Origin: Lysobacter_K koreensis
GTDB taxonomy: Bacteria > Pseudomonadota > Gammaproteobacteria > Xanthomonadales > Xanthomonadaceae
Direction of reading: 5' to 3'
Assembly (NCBI RefSeq): GCF_042677045.1
Contig: NZ_JBHTIH010000007.1
Location: 124,001 to 188,000, forward strand
Length of the DNA: 64,000 nt
In this document: positions 57,487 to 64,000 of the stretch, piece by piece
Layout of the letters: each line of letters begins with the position of its first letter
How positions within the stretch are numbered: the first letter of the stretch is position 1
Notes under the pieces: generated by a model
Databases searched by the model: none
What the model was told of the DNA's origin: nothing
What the model saw: only the letters and a program-made list of their open reading frames with translations
Position numbers and translations under genes: made by a program

Positions 57487-59643
57487 CTAGTCGCGCCAGC
57501 GCAGCTCCACGCCGGCAACGACGTGGCGACCCGGTGCGGACTCGTAATAGCGGCGGTTGCTCTCGTTGACGATCACCGAGCCGGCATAGCGCCGATCGAA
57601 AAGATTGCCGACGCCGAGGAACACGCGGCCTTCGTTGCGCGCCGCGCGGAAGCCGTAGCCGCCGCTGGCGCCGAACACCGTGTAGGCGTTGGCGCGTTCG
57701 TCGCCGAAATTGTTGACCGTGACCGCGCCGACGGACTGGCCGTCGACGCGCGCGTGCCAACCGACCTCGCCGCGCCAGCGCAACGCCGCGTATGCGCTGG
57801 CGCGCGGCACACCGGGAATGCGCGCGCCGGCCGGCACCGGCGTGTTGGCCACCGCGCATGGCGTCCTGCTGCAGGCCAGGAACCCGTCGCGGTAGCGCGC
57901 GTCGACGTAGGTCAGCGCGAGCGAGGCGTGCCACTGCGGCGACAACGGCACGCTCGCCGACCACTCCGCGCCGACCCGGCGCGCGCGCCCGGCGTTCTGG
58001 AACGTGCTGCGGCCGCCGGCGCTGGTGGCGACGGTGAGTTCGTCGCGGGTGTCGGCGCGGAACAGCGCCAGCTCGGAGCGCAGGCCGTCGGCGCGATCGA
58101 GCTTGAGGCCCAGTTCGCCACTGCGCGTGCGCGCCGGGCGCAGGCCGAAGTTGAGCCCGCTGCCGCCGTCGCTGCGGTAGCCCAGCTCGTTGAAGGTCGG
58201 CGTCTCGAAGCCGTGGCCGTAGGCCGCGTAGGCGTGCATTGCCGGGCGCACGCGCACGCTCGCGCCGAACACCGGCGAGGTCGCGGTATGGCGCACGCGG
58301 CCGCTGTCGTCGGGATTGGCGGCGGTGATGTAGGCATCGCGCGAGCGGAACGCGACCGCGCTGCGCCGCACCCCGGCCATCAACGACCAGGCGTCGGCCG
58401 GCCGCCAGGTCGCCTGCGCGTACTGGTCGAACGCGGTGACCCGGTCGTTCTGTTGCAGGCGCAACGCGCCGCGCACGCCGAGCATGTCGCCGACGAAGTT
58501 CTCGTAGCCGCGCCGCTGCTGCCGTTGCGCGTCGAAGTTGAGGCCGACCACCCATTCCACAGGTCGCTCCAGCAGCGATGCCTGCCGCGACCAGCGCGCG
58601 TCGATACCCGCGTACGGCGCGCGCAGGTCGATCACGCCGCCACCGCTGAGCGGATTGCGCTGGGTCGCCAGCGGGATTGACAGGAACTGGGTGACGTGGC
58701 GACGACCGCCGTAGGCCAGCACCCGCAGCTGGCCGCCGTCGCGCAACGGGTGTTCGAGCACCGCGCCCAGCTGCTGCTGCGCCACGCTCTTGCGGGTGTT
58801 GAACGCCTGCGCACCGGCGCCGGCCTGGCGCGGATCGGCGACGAATTGCGCGCGCGTCAGTCCCTGCGGGTCGCGCGTGTCCGGCGCGTCCAGCGCGTTG
58901 ACCAGCAACGTCAGGCCGCTGGCCTCGCCGAACGCGACGTTCGCCTTGCCGTTGAGCGACGTCCGCCGCGCGCGGCTGTGCTCGCGATAACCGTCCGTCA
59001 CGAAATGGCTCAGGCCCAGGTTGTAGTCGAACCGATCGTGCGCGCCCTGGGCATCGACGCTGGCACGGCGCTGGCCGAAGCTGCCGCCGACCAACGCGAG
59101 GCCGAGCGAGCCGGGCGCCTGCCCGTCCGCGGTGAACAGCTGCAGCACGCCACCGGAGGCGTTGCCGTACAAGGCCGAGAACGGGCCGCGCAGCACCTCG
59201 ATGCGGTCCGCGGTCGCGAGGTTGAAGTGCGACACCTGGCCCTGGCCGTCGGGCATCGTCGCCGGGATGCCATCGACGAATAGACGCACGCCGCGGATGC
59301 CGAAACTCGAGCGGGTGCCGAAGCCGCGGATCGACAGCTGCTCGTCCTGGGCGAAGTTCTGGCGGTTGCGCGCGAGCAGCCCGGGCACCGTCGCCAGCTT
59401 CTCCGACAGCGATGCACCAAGCGAGTCGGCGCGCAAGTCCGCGCCCTCGACCACGCTGACCGACGCCGGCACCGCGGCGCCGGCCTGCGCGGTGCGGGTG
59501 GCGATCACCTGCACGCGCTCAAGGGTGGTCGGCGCTTGCTGGGCGGCGGCAGGCGCGGGGACCAGCGCCGCCGCCAGCCAGCCGACGCCGACACGCAAGC
59601 CGGAAGCCACGGTGGGTTGGCGCGGCGCGCCCGTCGCGGTCAT
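57487..59643 (-). CDS. TonB-dependent receptor, PqqU (YncD)-like
   Basis: A 718-residue outer-membrane receptor. After a signal peptide and plug domain (SLSEKLATVPGLLARNRQNF), it shares long motifs that I recognise from Escherichia coli YncD/PqqU: QLSIRGFGTRSSFGIRGVRL, VDGIPATMPDGQGQVSHFNL, EVLRGPFSALYGNASGGV, and the C-terminus LFDRRYAGSVIVNESNRRYY. PqqU imports the cofactor pyrroloquinoline quinone. The N-terminal TonB box is not obvious. No iron or haem signals are nearby. Start at 59643; a GTG three codons earlier is an alternative. Confidence 0.82.
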   Translation of the reverse strand: MTATGAPRQPTVASGLRVGVGWLAAALVPAPAAAQQAPTTLERVQVIATRTAQAGAAVPASVSVVEGADLRADSLGASLSEKLATVPGLLARNRQNFAQDEQLSIRGFGTRSSFGIRGVRLFVDGIPATMPDGQGQVSHFNLATADRIEVLRGPFSALYGNASGGVLQLFTADGQAPGSLGLALVGGSFGQRRASVDAQGAHDRFDYNLGLSHFVTDGYREHSRARRTSLNGKANVAFGEASGLTLLVNALDAPDTRDPQGLTRAQFVADPRQAGAGAQAFNTRKSVAQQQLGAVLEHPLRDGGQLRVLAYGGRRHVTQFLSIPLATQRNPLSGGGVIDLRAPYAGIDARWSRQASLLERPVEWVVGLNFDAQRQQRRGYENFVGDMLGVRGALRLQQNDRVTAFDQYAQATWRPADAWSLMAGVRRSAVAFRSRDAYITAANPDDSGRVRHTATSPVFGASVRVRPAMHAYAAYGHGFETPTFNELGYRSDGGSGLNFGLRPARTRSGELGLKLDRADGLRSELALFRADTRDELTVATSAGGRSTFQNAGRARRVGAEWSASVPLSPQWHASLALTYVDARYRDGFLACSRTPCAVANTPVPAGARIPGVPRASAYAALRWRGEVGWHARVDGQSVGAVTVNNFGDERANAYTVFGASGGYGFRAARNEGRVFLGVGNLFDRRYAGSVIVNESNRRYYESAPGRHVVAGVELRWRD

Positions 59644-59756
59644 TCCCTTCACGAATCGGCAAGTCCCGGTGGCGAGGACGGCCAGCGTACGTCCATCGCC
59701 GCGCGGCGTGTTGTGGCGTGGATGGCCCCGCGCGGCCGGCGCCGCGGCTGGTCGGG

Positions 59757-60434
59757 CTAATCCGACGCGTCGCGGTCGAGCCCCGCGACCTGCCGCAGCG
59801 CCTGCTCGAACAGCTCCACCGGCTGCCCGCCCTGGATCAGGTGCTGGTCGTTGAGGATCACCGATGGCACCGCGGTGATGCCGCGCCCCTGGTAAAGCCG
59901 CTCCTGCGCGCGCACCTCGTCGGCGTACTCGTTTGATGCCAGCAGCTGCCGCGCCCGCGCTTCGTCGAGCCCGGCCTGGCCGGCGACGCGCGCGAGTACC
60001 TCGTGCGCGGACACGTCCTGGCCGTCGGTGAAGTAGGCGCGCAGCAGTGCGTGCTTTAGCGCGCGGGCCTGCTCCGGCCCTTCGATGCCGGCCCAATGCA
60101 GCAGGCGGTGCGCATCGAAGGTGTTGTAGACGCGCCCGCGCCGGTTGAAATCGAAACCCACCGCCGCGCCGCGCTGGCGCAGGACCTCGCGGTTCTGGGC
60201 CAGCTGCCCCGGGGTGGAGCCGTACTTCTCGGTGAGGTGCTCGTCGGCGTCCTGGCCCTCGGGCGGCATCTGCGGATTCAGCTCGAACGGCTGGAAATGC
60301 AGTTCCACCGCCAGGGCGTCGCCGACCCGTTCCAGCGCGCGCTCCAGCGCGTTGAGGCCGACCGCGCACCAGGGGCACGACACGTCGGACACGAAATCGA
60401 TCCTGATCGGCACGGGCCGGGCGGTCACGCTCAT
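59757..60434 (-). CDS. DsbA-family oxidoreductase, FrnE type
   Basis: A 225-residue cytoplasmic thioredoxin-fold protein of the FrnE subfamily. The redox motif CPWC is at residues 20-23 in FVSDVSCPWCAVGL; HFQPFELNPQMPPEGQD, FDAHRLLHWAG, LASNEYADEVRAQE and ITAVPSVILNDQHLIQGG (with the cis-Pro) follow. FrnE proteins are oxidoreductases or disulfide isomerases linked to oxidative-stress tolerance. There is no signal peptide when started at 60434. Confidence 0.9.
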   Translation of the reverse strand: MSVTARPVPIRIDFVSDVSCPWCAVGLNALERALERVGDALAVELHFQPFELNPQMPPEGQDADEHLTEKYGSTPGQLAQNREVLRQRGAAVGFDFNRRGRVYNTFDAHRLLHWAGIEGPEQARALKHALLRAYFTDGQDVSAHEVLARVAGQAGLDEARARQLLASNEYADEVRAQERLYQGRGITAVPSVILNDQHLIQGGQPVELFEQALRQVAGLDRDASD

Positions 60435-60592
60435 TGCACACCTCGCGGGACGGGGAGCGCCAGCGGTTGGCCCTCGCACAGTCGACATGCGGTCGTGCGC
60501 GGCGTCGATCAACCCGCGCCGCGACGCGGTCGGTGCAACAGCGTGTCCCGGCCGTCAGGAGGCCGCGTGGACACGTCGGCGGCCGCCGACCT

Positions 60593-61006
60593 TCAGGGTT
60601 TGCGCAGGCGCCTGACGTTGGCCATCGCGCGTTTGCGCAAGGGGCTGATGGCCGCGGCCATCGCGCCGTAGAACGCGTCTTGGGAAATCTCGCCCAGCCG
60701 CAGCGCCAGGGCCGCCGGTGCCCCCGCGCCCGTCGCCGGGAACGGCCCTACCCAGAACGCGCCGACGGTGGCGGCGAACATTTTCTGGTTGGCCAGCGCG
60801 ATCTCGGCCGCCACGCCCAGCCACGACTCCTGCGCGGCCGCGCCCTTCTCCATCACCATCCGCGCCATCTCGCGTTGGTCGCGGCGGCAGGTGGGGCCGC
60901 TCATCGCCGCCATCCGCGAGGTCCGGATCGCGACCACCTCGGGTGCGGCGATCATCAGGTCGGTCAACTGCCGGCCGGTGCTGGCGGCGGTGCGTTTGCG
61001 GGTCAT
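60593..61006 (-). CDS. Hypothetical protein, phasin-like
   Basis: A 137-residue protein with amphipathic helices (ALANQKMFAATVGAFWVG, AQESWLGVAAEIALAN) and a basic C-terminus (RKRAMANVRRLRKP). The pattern resembles phasin-like proteins that coat polyhydroxyalkanoate granules, but no PHA gene is nearby, so this is tentative. Start at 61006 by the basic MTRKRTAAST N-terminus. Confidence 0.55.
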   Translation of the reverse strand: MTRKRTAASTGRQLTDLMIAAPEVVAIRTSRMAAMSGPTCRRDQREMARMVMEKGAAAQESWLGVAAEIALANQKMFAATVGAFWVGPFPATGAGAPAALALRLGEISQDAFYGAMAAAISPLRKRAMANVRRLRKP

Positions 61007-61098
61007 GGCCGTTCCGTCGATCGGGGGACGGCGTCGTTGTAACGCGCCCAAGCGACAGGCAGGTGTCCGCGTCGATCGGATGAAAATCGCGCGCAAAA

Positions 61099-61129
61099 AA
61101 AAGCCCGGCCGAAGCCGGGCTTTTCCGTC
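61099..61129 (-). terminator. Rho-independent terminator of the cold-shock gene
   Basis: AAAAGCCCGGC, loop CGAA, GCCGGGCTTTT: a perfect 11-bp stem with T-tracts in both directions (61099-61124). It lies ~45 nt beyond the csp stop on the minus strand. Confidence 0.92.
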
Positions 61130-61169
61130 TTTCAGTCGCTGCCTAGCGGCAGCGCCTCAGTGACTTGGC

Positions 61170-61379
61170 TTACAGCGCTTCGACAGCGTCAGCCTGCAGG
61201 CCCTTCTGGCCCTGGGTGACGGTGAACGAGACCTTCTGGCCTTCCTGCAGGCTCTTGAAGCCCTGGGACTGGATGGCACGGAAGTGAACGAACACGTCCT
61301 CGCCATTCTCGCGGCTGATGAAGCCGAAGCCCTTGGCATCGTTGAACCACTTGACGGTACCGGTTTCACGGTTCGACAT
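61170..61379 (-). CDS. Cold-shock protein (CspA family)
   Basis: A 69-residue OB-fold RNA chaperone: TGTVKWFNDAKGFGFISREN with RNP1 (KGFGFI), then EDVFVHFRAIQSQGF with RNP2 (VFVHF), ending GQKGLQADAVEAL. AAGGAG precedes the ATG at 61379. A long leader lies upstream, as in cold-regulated csp genes. Confidence 0.97.
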   Translation of the reverse strand: MSNRETGTVKWFNDAKGFGFISRENGEDVFVHFRAIQSQGFKSLQEGQKVSFTVTQGQKGLQADAVEAL

Positions 61380-61520
61380 AACTTGCTCCTTGGAACATAG
61401 ATTGAAATTGCCGCTTGCGCGACGTTGTGCTGGTTGCAAGGAGAAAGCGAGGTGCAACGATGTAGCGGATCTGGGATCTACGGCATCGGGCCACGATTCA
61501 CGGTGACCCTGGCAAACAGC
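61380..61520 (-). promoter_or_regulatory. Long 5' leader of the cold-shock gene
   Basis: Predicted transcript start near 61520 gives a ~140-nt leader. Long csp leaders fold as thermosensors in other bacteria; a similar role here is inferred from length alone. Confidence 0.45.
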
Positions 61521-61526
61521 CAGCGC

Positions 61527-61555
61527 ACCGTAGCTCCCCCGGCGCAGGAATGCAA
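61527..61555 (-). promoter_or_regulatory. Sigma-70 promoter of the cold-shock gene
   Basis: On the minus strand, TTGCAT (61555-61550) and TACGGT (61532-61527) are 17 nt apart. Together they make the best promoter match upstream of the csp gene. Confidence 0.6.
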
Positions 61556-61701
61556 ATCATGGGGGCCGCCCACCCGGGGTCCGTTCATCCAGCCCGGCGG
61601 CCCGGGCGCCGCCACCGGGCCGCGACCGGCGCATTCAGGCCTGTGCGCGAACTACACGCCGGCAGGACGCGCCTGAACAGGCGGCGATCCTCCGTGCCCG
61701 G

Positions 61702-62490
61702 TCAGGCGCGGGTGCGCGGCACGGTCGCCGGGCTTTCCCCGAGGGACTGTGCGTCCGGGCCGAAGCGCCGCTCGACGAAAGTGATCGCGTCCGCCGCCAC
61801 CAGCACCACGGTGCTGCAGCGGGTGCCGTAGCGCGGGCCGCGCACGAACGGCGGCGACAGCGCGCGCTCCAGGGCCAGCCCGACGCCGGTGTCGGGCAGC
61901 GCCGCATCCGGGGCCGGGGTGGTGTCGGCCAAGGCCGCGAACAGCGGGGCGAGGGCGTCCGGACTAGCCACCGCCCCCAGGTCGGACTCGAGCCATGCCC
62001 GCAACGCCCGGGTCGCGTGGCCGCTCTTCGGCCAGGGCGCGTCGAACGCGCCGTTGGACATCGCATGCACGCCCGGCGCCACCGCGTGGCCGACGAACCC
62101 CGGATGGTTGCTCCCGAACATCAGGGTGGCGCCATCCCACAGCAGCAGGTTGAAGCGGCCGTACTCGGCCGCGCTCGGGGCCAGCGCGTCGAGGAAGCCG
62201 GCGCCGCCGATCGCGCCGGTGGCGAAGTCGCGCACCAGCGCCCCGCGCGAACGCGGCGCGGTCTCGCCGGCCGGGCCGGCGCGCACGTTGGTGACCGCGG
62301 CCAGGCGCCCGCGCGCGGACACCAGCAGCCAGCTGCCGCCTTGTTCGAGGTCACGCCCGCCATGGACCTCGGGGTGCAGCGGATCGGCGCCGGCTGGCGC
62401 GGCCGGCCGGTCGTGGAACTCGTCGCGGTTGGCGATCAGCGCCAGCTCGTAACGGGGATGGGTACGCCAGGCCAGCGCGATCAGGCACAT
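61702..62490 (-). CDS. NRDE family (TANGO2-like) protein
   Basis: A 262-residue protein of the NRDE/TANGO2 (DUF833) family. It begins MCLIALAWRTHPRYELALIA and has the eponymous ANRDEFHDRPAAPAG, GGRDLEQGGSWLLVSARGRL and AVTNVRAGPAGETAPRSRGA; the N-terminal Cys2 suggests an Ntn-hydrolase-type nucleophile after Met removal. The molecular role is not established; relatives have been linked to haem handling. Confidence 0.92.
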   Translation of the reverse strand: MCLIALAWRTHPRYELALIANRDEFHDRPAAPAGADPLHPEVHGGRDLEQGGSWLLVSARGRLAAVTNVRAGPAGETAPRSRGALVRDFATGAIGGAGFLDALAPSAAEYGRFNLLLWDGATLMFGSNHPGFVGHAVAPGVHAMSNGAFDAPWPKSGHATRALRAWLESDLGAVASPDALAPLFAALADTTPAPDAALPDTGVGLALERALSPPFVRGPRYGTRCSTVVLVAADAITFVERRFGPDAQSLGESPATVPRTRA

Positions 62491-62613
62491 GCGGCCATGC
62501 TAGCGCCGATCCGCTGCCGCCCAGCCCGCCCCCTGGCGCGGCGACGCAGCGGGTAACCTGCCGCTCATGAGTCCCCGGCCGTTGTCCACCCACCGCCGCC
62601 CGGCCGCGCCGCC

Positions 62614-62898
62614 GTGAGCGTCTACGTCGACGACGCGGTGACCCTGTGGCGCGGCGAACGCTGGGCGCACCTGATGGCCGACTCGCTCGCCGAGCTGCAC
62701 GCGTTCGCGCAGCAACTTGGCCTGCCGCGGCGGGCGTTCCAGGACAAGACCAGCGGCGCGCACTACGACGTCACCGCGGCGTTGCGCGAGCGCGCGCTGG
62801 CACTGGGGGCACTCGGGATTTCGCGGCACCGCGACCGCGAGCGGCTGCGCGCGGTGATCCGCACGGCCAAGGCGCAGGGGCGCGGCGAACACGCCTGA
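62614..62898 (+). CDS. DUF4031 domain protein
   Basis: A 94-residue protein of the DUF4031 family: SVYVDDAVTLWRGERWAHLM, LGLPRRAFQDKTSGAHYDVT and ALGALGISRHRDRERLRAVI. Function unknown. It starts with GTG at 62614. Confidence 0.9.
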   Translation: MSVYVDDAVTLWRGERWAHLMADSLAELHAFAQQLGLPRRAFQDKTSGAHYDVTAALRERALALGALGISRHRDRERLRAVIRTAKAQGRGEHA

Positions 62899-63016
62899 CG
62901 GGCTGGTCGGATCGGAGGCCTGATCGGGGCTGGCCTGGCCGGGCGTCTGTCTGATCCGACGCCGGCCGGGCATGCCGACCGTCCTACGGCGTAGCCTGGC
63001 AATCGAACCTGCGCAC

Positions 63017-63397
63017 CTAGTCGTCGCGCTTGAGCAACGCCTTGAGGTTGGCGAACGGGTTGCCGGTCGCCGCGGCCTGCTTGTCTTCGGCGGCGGAAGC
63101 GCTGACGCCGGTGTGGTCGACGTAGCGCGAGTGCTCGTTGTCGTGGCAGTACACGCACAGCAGCTCCCAGTTGCTGCCGTCGGCCGGGTTGTAGTCGTGG
63201 TCGTGGTTGCGGTGGTGGACCGTCAACTCCTGCAGGTTGGCGCGGGTGAACTCGCGCGCGCAGCGGCCGCAGATCCACGGGTACATCTTCAGGGCGCGCT
63301 CGCGGTAACCCTTGTCGCGCTGTTCGGCGTTGCGGCGCGCGTCGGCGACGATGCGGTCGAGCTTGTCGTTGCCCTGCGGCGATTTTGCGGTCGACAT
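63017..63397 (-). CDS. YajD-family HNH nuclease
   Basis: A 126-residue HNH endonuclease-fold protein. ALKMYPWICGRCAREFTR with the first zinc Cys pair, then LQELTVHHRNHDHDYNPADG and NWELLCVYCHDNEHSRY complete the HNH/zinc motif. This is the YajD family found widely in gammaproteobacteria; its biological role is unknown. Confidence 0.92.
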   Translation of the reverse strand: MSTAKSPQGNDKLDRIVADARRNAEQRDKGYRERALKMYPWICGRCAREFTRANLQELTVHHRNHDHDYNPADGSNWELLCVYCHDNEHSRYVDHTGVSASAAEDKQAAATGNPFANLKALLKRDD

Positions 63398-63573
63398 CGA
63401 AAGTTCCGTCGGTGGCGGCATGGCGCGGTAGCGCGACGCGGAACCTATCGTAGAACGCGCGCGGCCGCGGCGAAACGCCGGTCCGCGACGGGGCGCGCCA
63501 CGCCAACCTCGGACTGCCTGCGACGGCCCGGTTTGGACTACGCTCGGCGCATCGGCAGCGCGGAGCGAGTGCG

Positions 63574-64000
63574 ATGAACACGATGACGGCGTGGGTGCGG
63601 ATGGCGGCGCTGGGCGGCGCCCTGGTCCTGGCCGGTTGCGGCGGCGGAGGCGGTGGCAGCCGCACCCCGGCACCGCCACCGCCGCCGACCCAACCGCCGC
63701 CGCCACCGCCGCCCCCGGCCACCGACACCGCGTACCGGGCCTCGGGGCCCACCCCATTTGCGGTCAACTGCGACGGCGTGGCGGTGGTCGGCACGGTGTT
63801 CGTCGATGCCGAGGTCGAGCCCTACCTCGCGGTCAACCCGCTGGACTCGGCCAACCTGGTCGGGGTGTGGCAGCAGGACCGCTGGTCGAACGGCTCGGCG
63901 CGCGGCCTGGTCAGCGCGGCCTCGTTCGACGGCGGCCAGACCTGGACGCGGGCGCCGCTGCCGTTCTCGCGCTGCGGTGGCGGCACCTTCGGCAACGGCG
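63574..64000 (+). CDS. Sialidase/BNR-like lipoprotein (C-terminus beyond window)
   Basis: The first ~142 residues of an exported lipoprotein. Lipobox LVLAGC, a poly-Gly and poly-Pro linker (residues ~22-50), then the start of a beta-propeller: EPYLAVNPLDSANLVGVWQQ and SFDGGQTWTRAPLPFS, an Asp-box (BNR repeat) typical of exo-sialidase-like proteins. Catalytic function cannot be judged from the fragment. Confidence 0.75.
   Translation, partial: MNTMTAWVRMAALGGALVLAGCGGGGGGSRTPAPPPPPTQPPPPPPPPATDTAYRASGPTPFAVNCDGVAVVGTVFVDAEVEPYLAVNPLDSANLVGVWQQDRWSNGSARGLVSAASFDGGQTWTRAPLPFSRCGGGTFGNG

Overview
The window is a GC-rich chromosomal segment of a gammaproteobacterium, most likely Lysobacter or a close relative in the Xanthomonadaceae/Lysobacteraceae. 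The basis is the xanthomonad-type gene content (VgrG/TssA, an xanthomonadin-type aryl AMP-ligase, YajQ, rsmG-parA-parB, the atpIBEFHAGDC operon), and especially a full prepro alpha-lytic-protease homologue, an enzyme class typical of Lysobacter. No rRNA, tRNA, CRISPR array or intact insertion sequence was found.

Layout. 0-1.6 kb: edge of a type VI secretion locus (vgrG partial, tssA). 1.8-6.3 kb: threonine aldolase, exonuclease III, a small membrane protein, aryl AMP-ligase and a divergent phosphopantetheinyl transferase. 6.4-9 kb: rsmG-parA-parB. 9.2-11.3 kb: a three-gene translationally coupled unit (sugar-nucleotide epimerase, GT2, lipid A N-terminal-domain protein). 11.6-13.1 kb: rpmB-rpmG, then an EAL phosphodiesterase. 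13.1-20 kb: an AT-richer accessory stretch with palindromic repeats, an IS110-type transposase relic, orphan lipoproteins and secreted or membrane proteins, and chromate transporter ChrA. 20-22 kb: patatin lipoprotein and a DUF559 nuclease gene bracketed by inverted copies of a dispersed palindromic repeat. 22-31 kb: acs, an MHS-family transporter, a sorbosone/glucose dehydrogenase lipoprotein with a membrane partner, EF-hand protein, fatty-acid desaturase, mutM. 31-36.8 kb: alpha-lytic protease homologue, an ECF sigma factor with a transmembrane Ser/Thr kinase-TPR protein, and thymidine kinase.

37-44.5 kb: complete F1Fo ATP synthase operon on the minus strand, with palindromic elements in two intergenic gaps. 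45-49 kb: pyruvate dehydrogenase E2 and lipoyl-E3 with an unknown secreted-protein gene between them. 49-64 kb: mainly housekeeping and small conserved genes (YggN family, OmpW-type porin, DMT transporter, alcohol dehydrogenase, yajQ, DUF1415, RsuA-type pseudouridine synthase, RsmC-type methyltransferase, a PqqU/YncD-like TonB receptor, FrnE-type DsbA, cold-shock protein, NRDE/TANGO2 protein, DUF4031, YajD HNH nuclease), ending in a truncated sialidase-like lipoprotein.

Central carbon and energy genes (acs, PDH, ATP synthase) sit beside a predation/secretion theme (T6SS, alpha-lytic protease, ECF-kinase signalling). The most unusual feature is the DUF559 gene bracketed by inverted repeats. 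The same repeats occur without the gene at three other places, like a nuclease-linked mobile palindrome and its gene-less derivatives.
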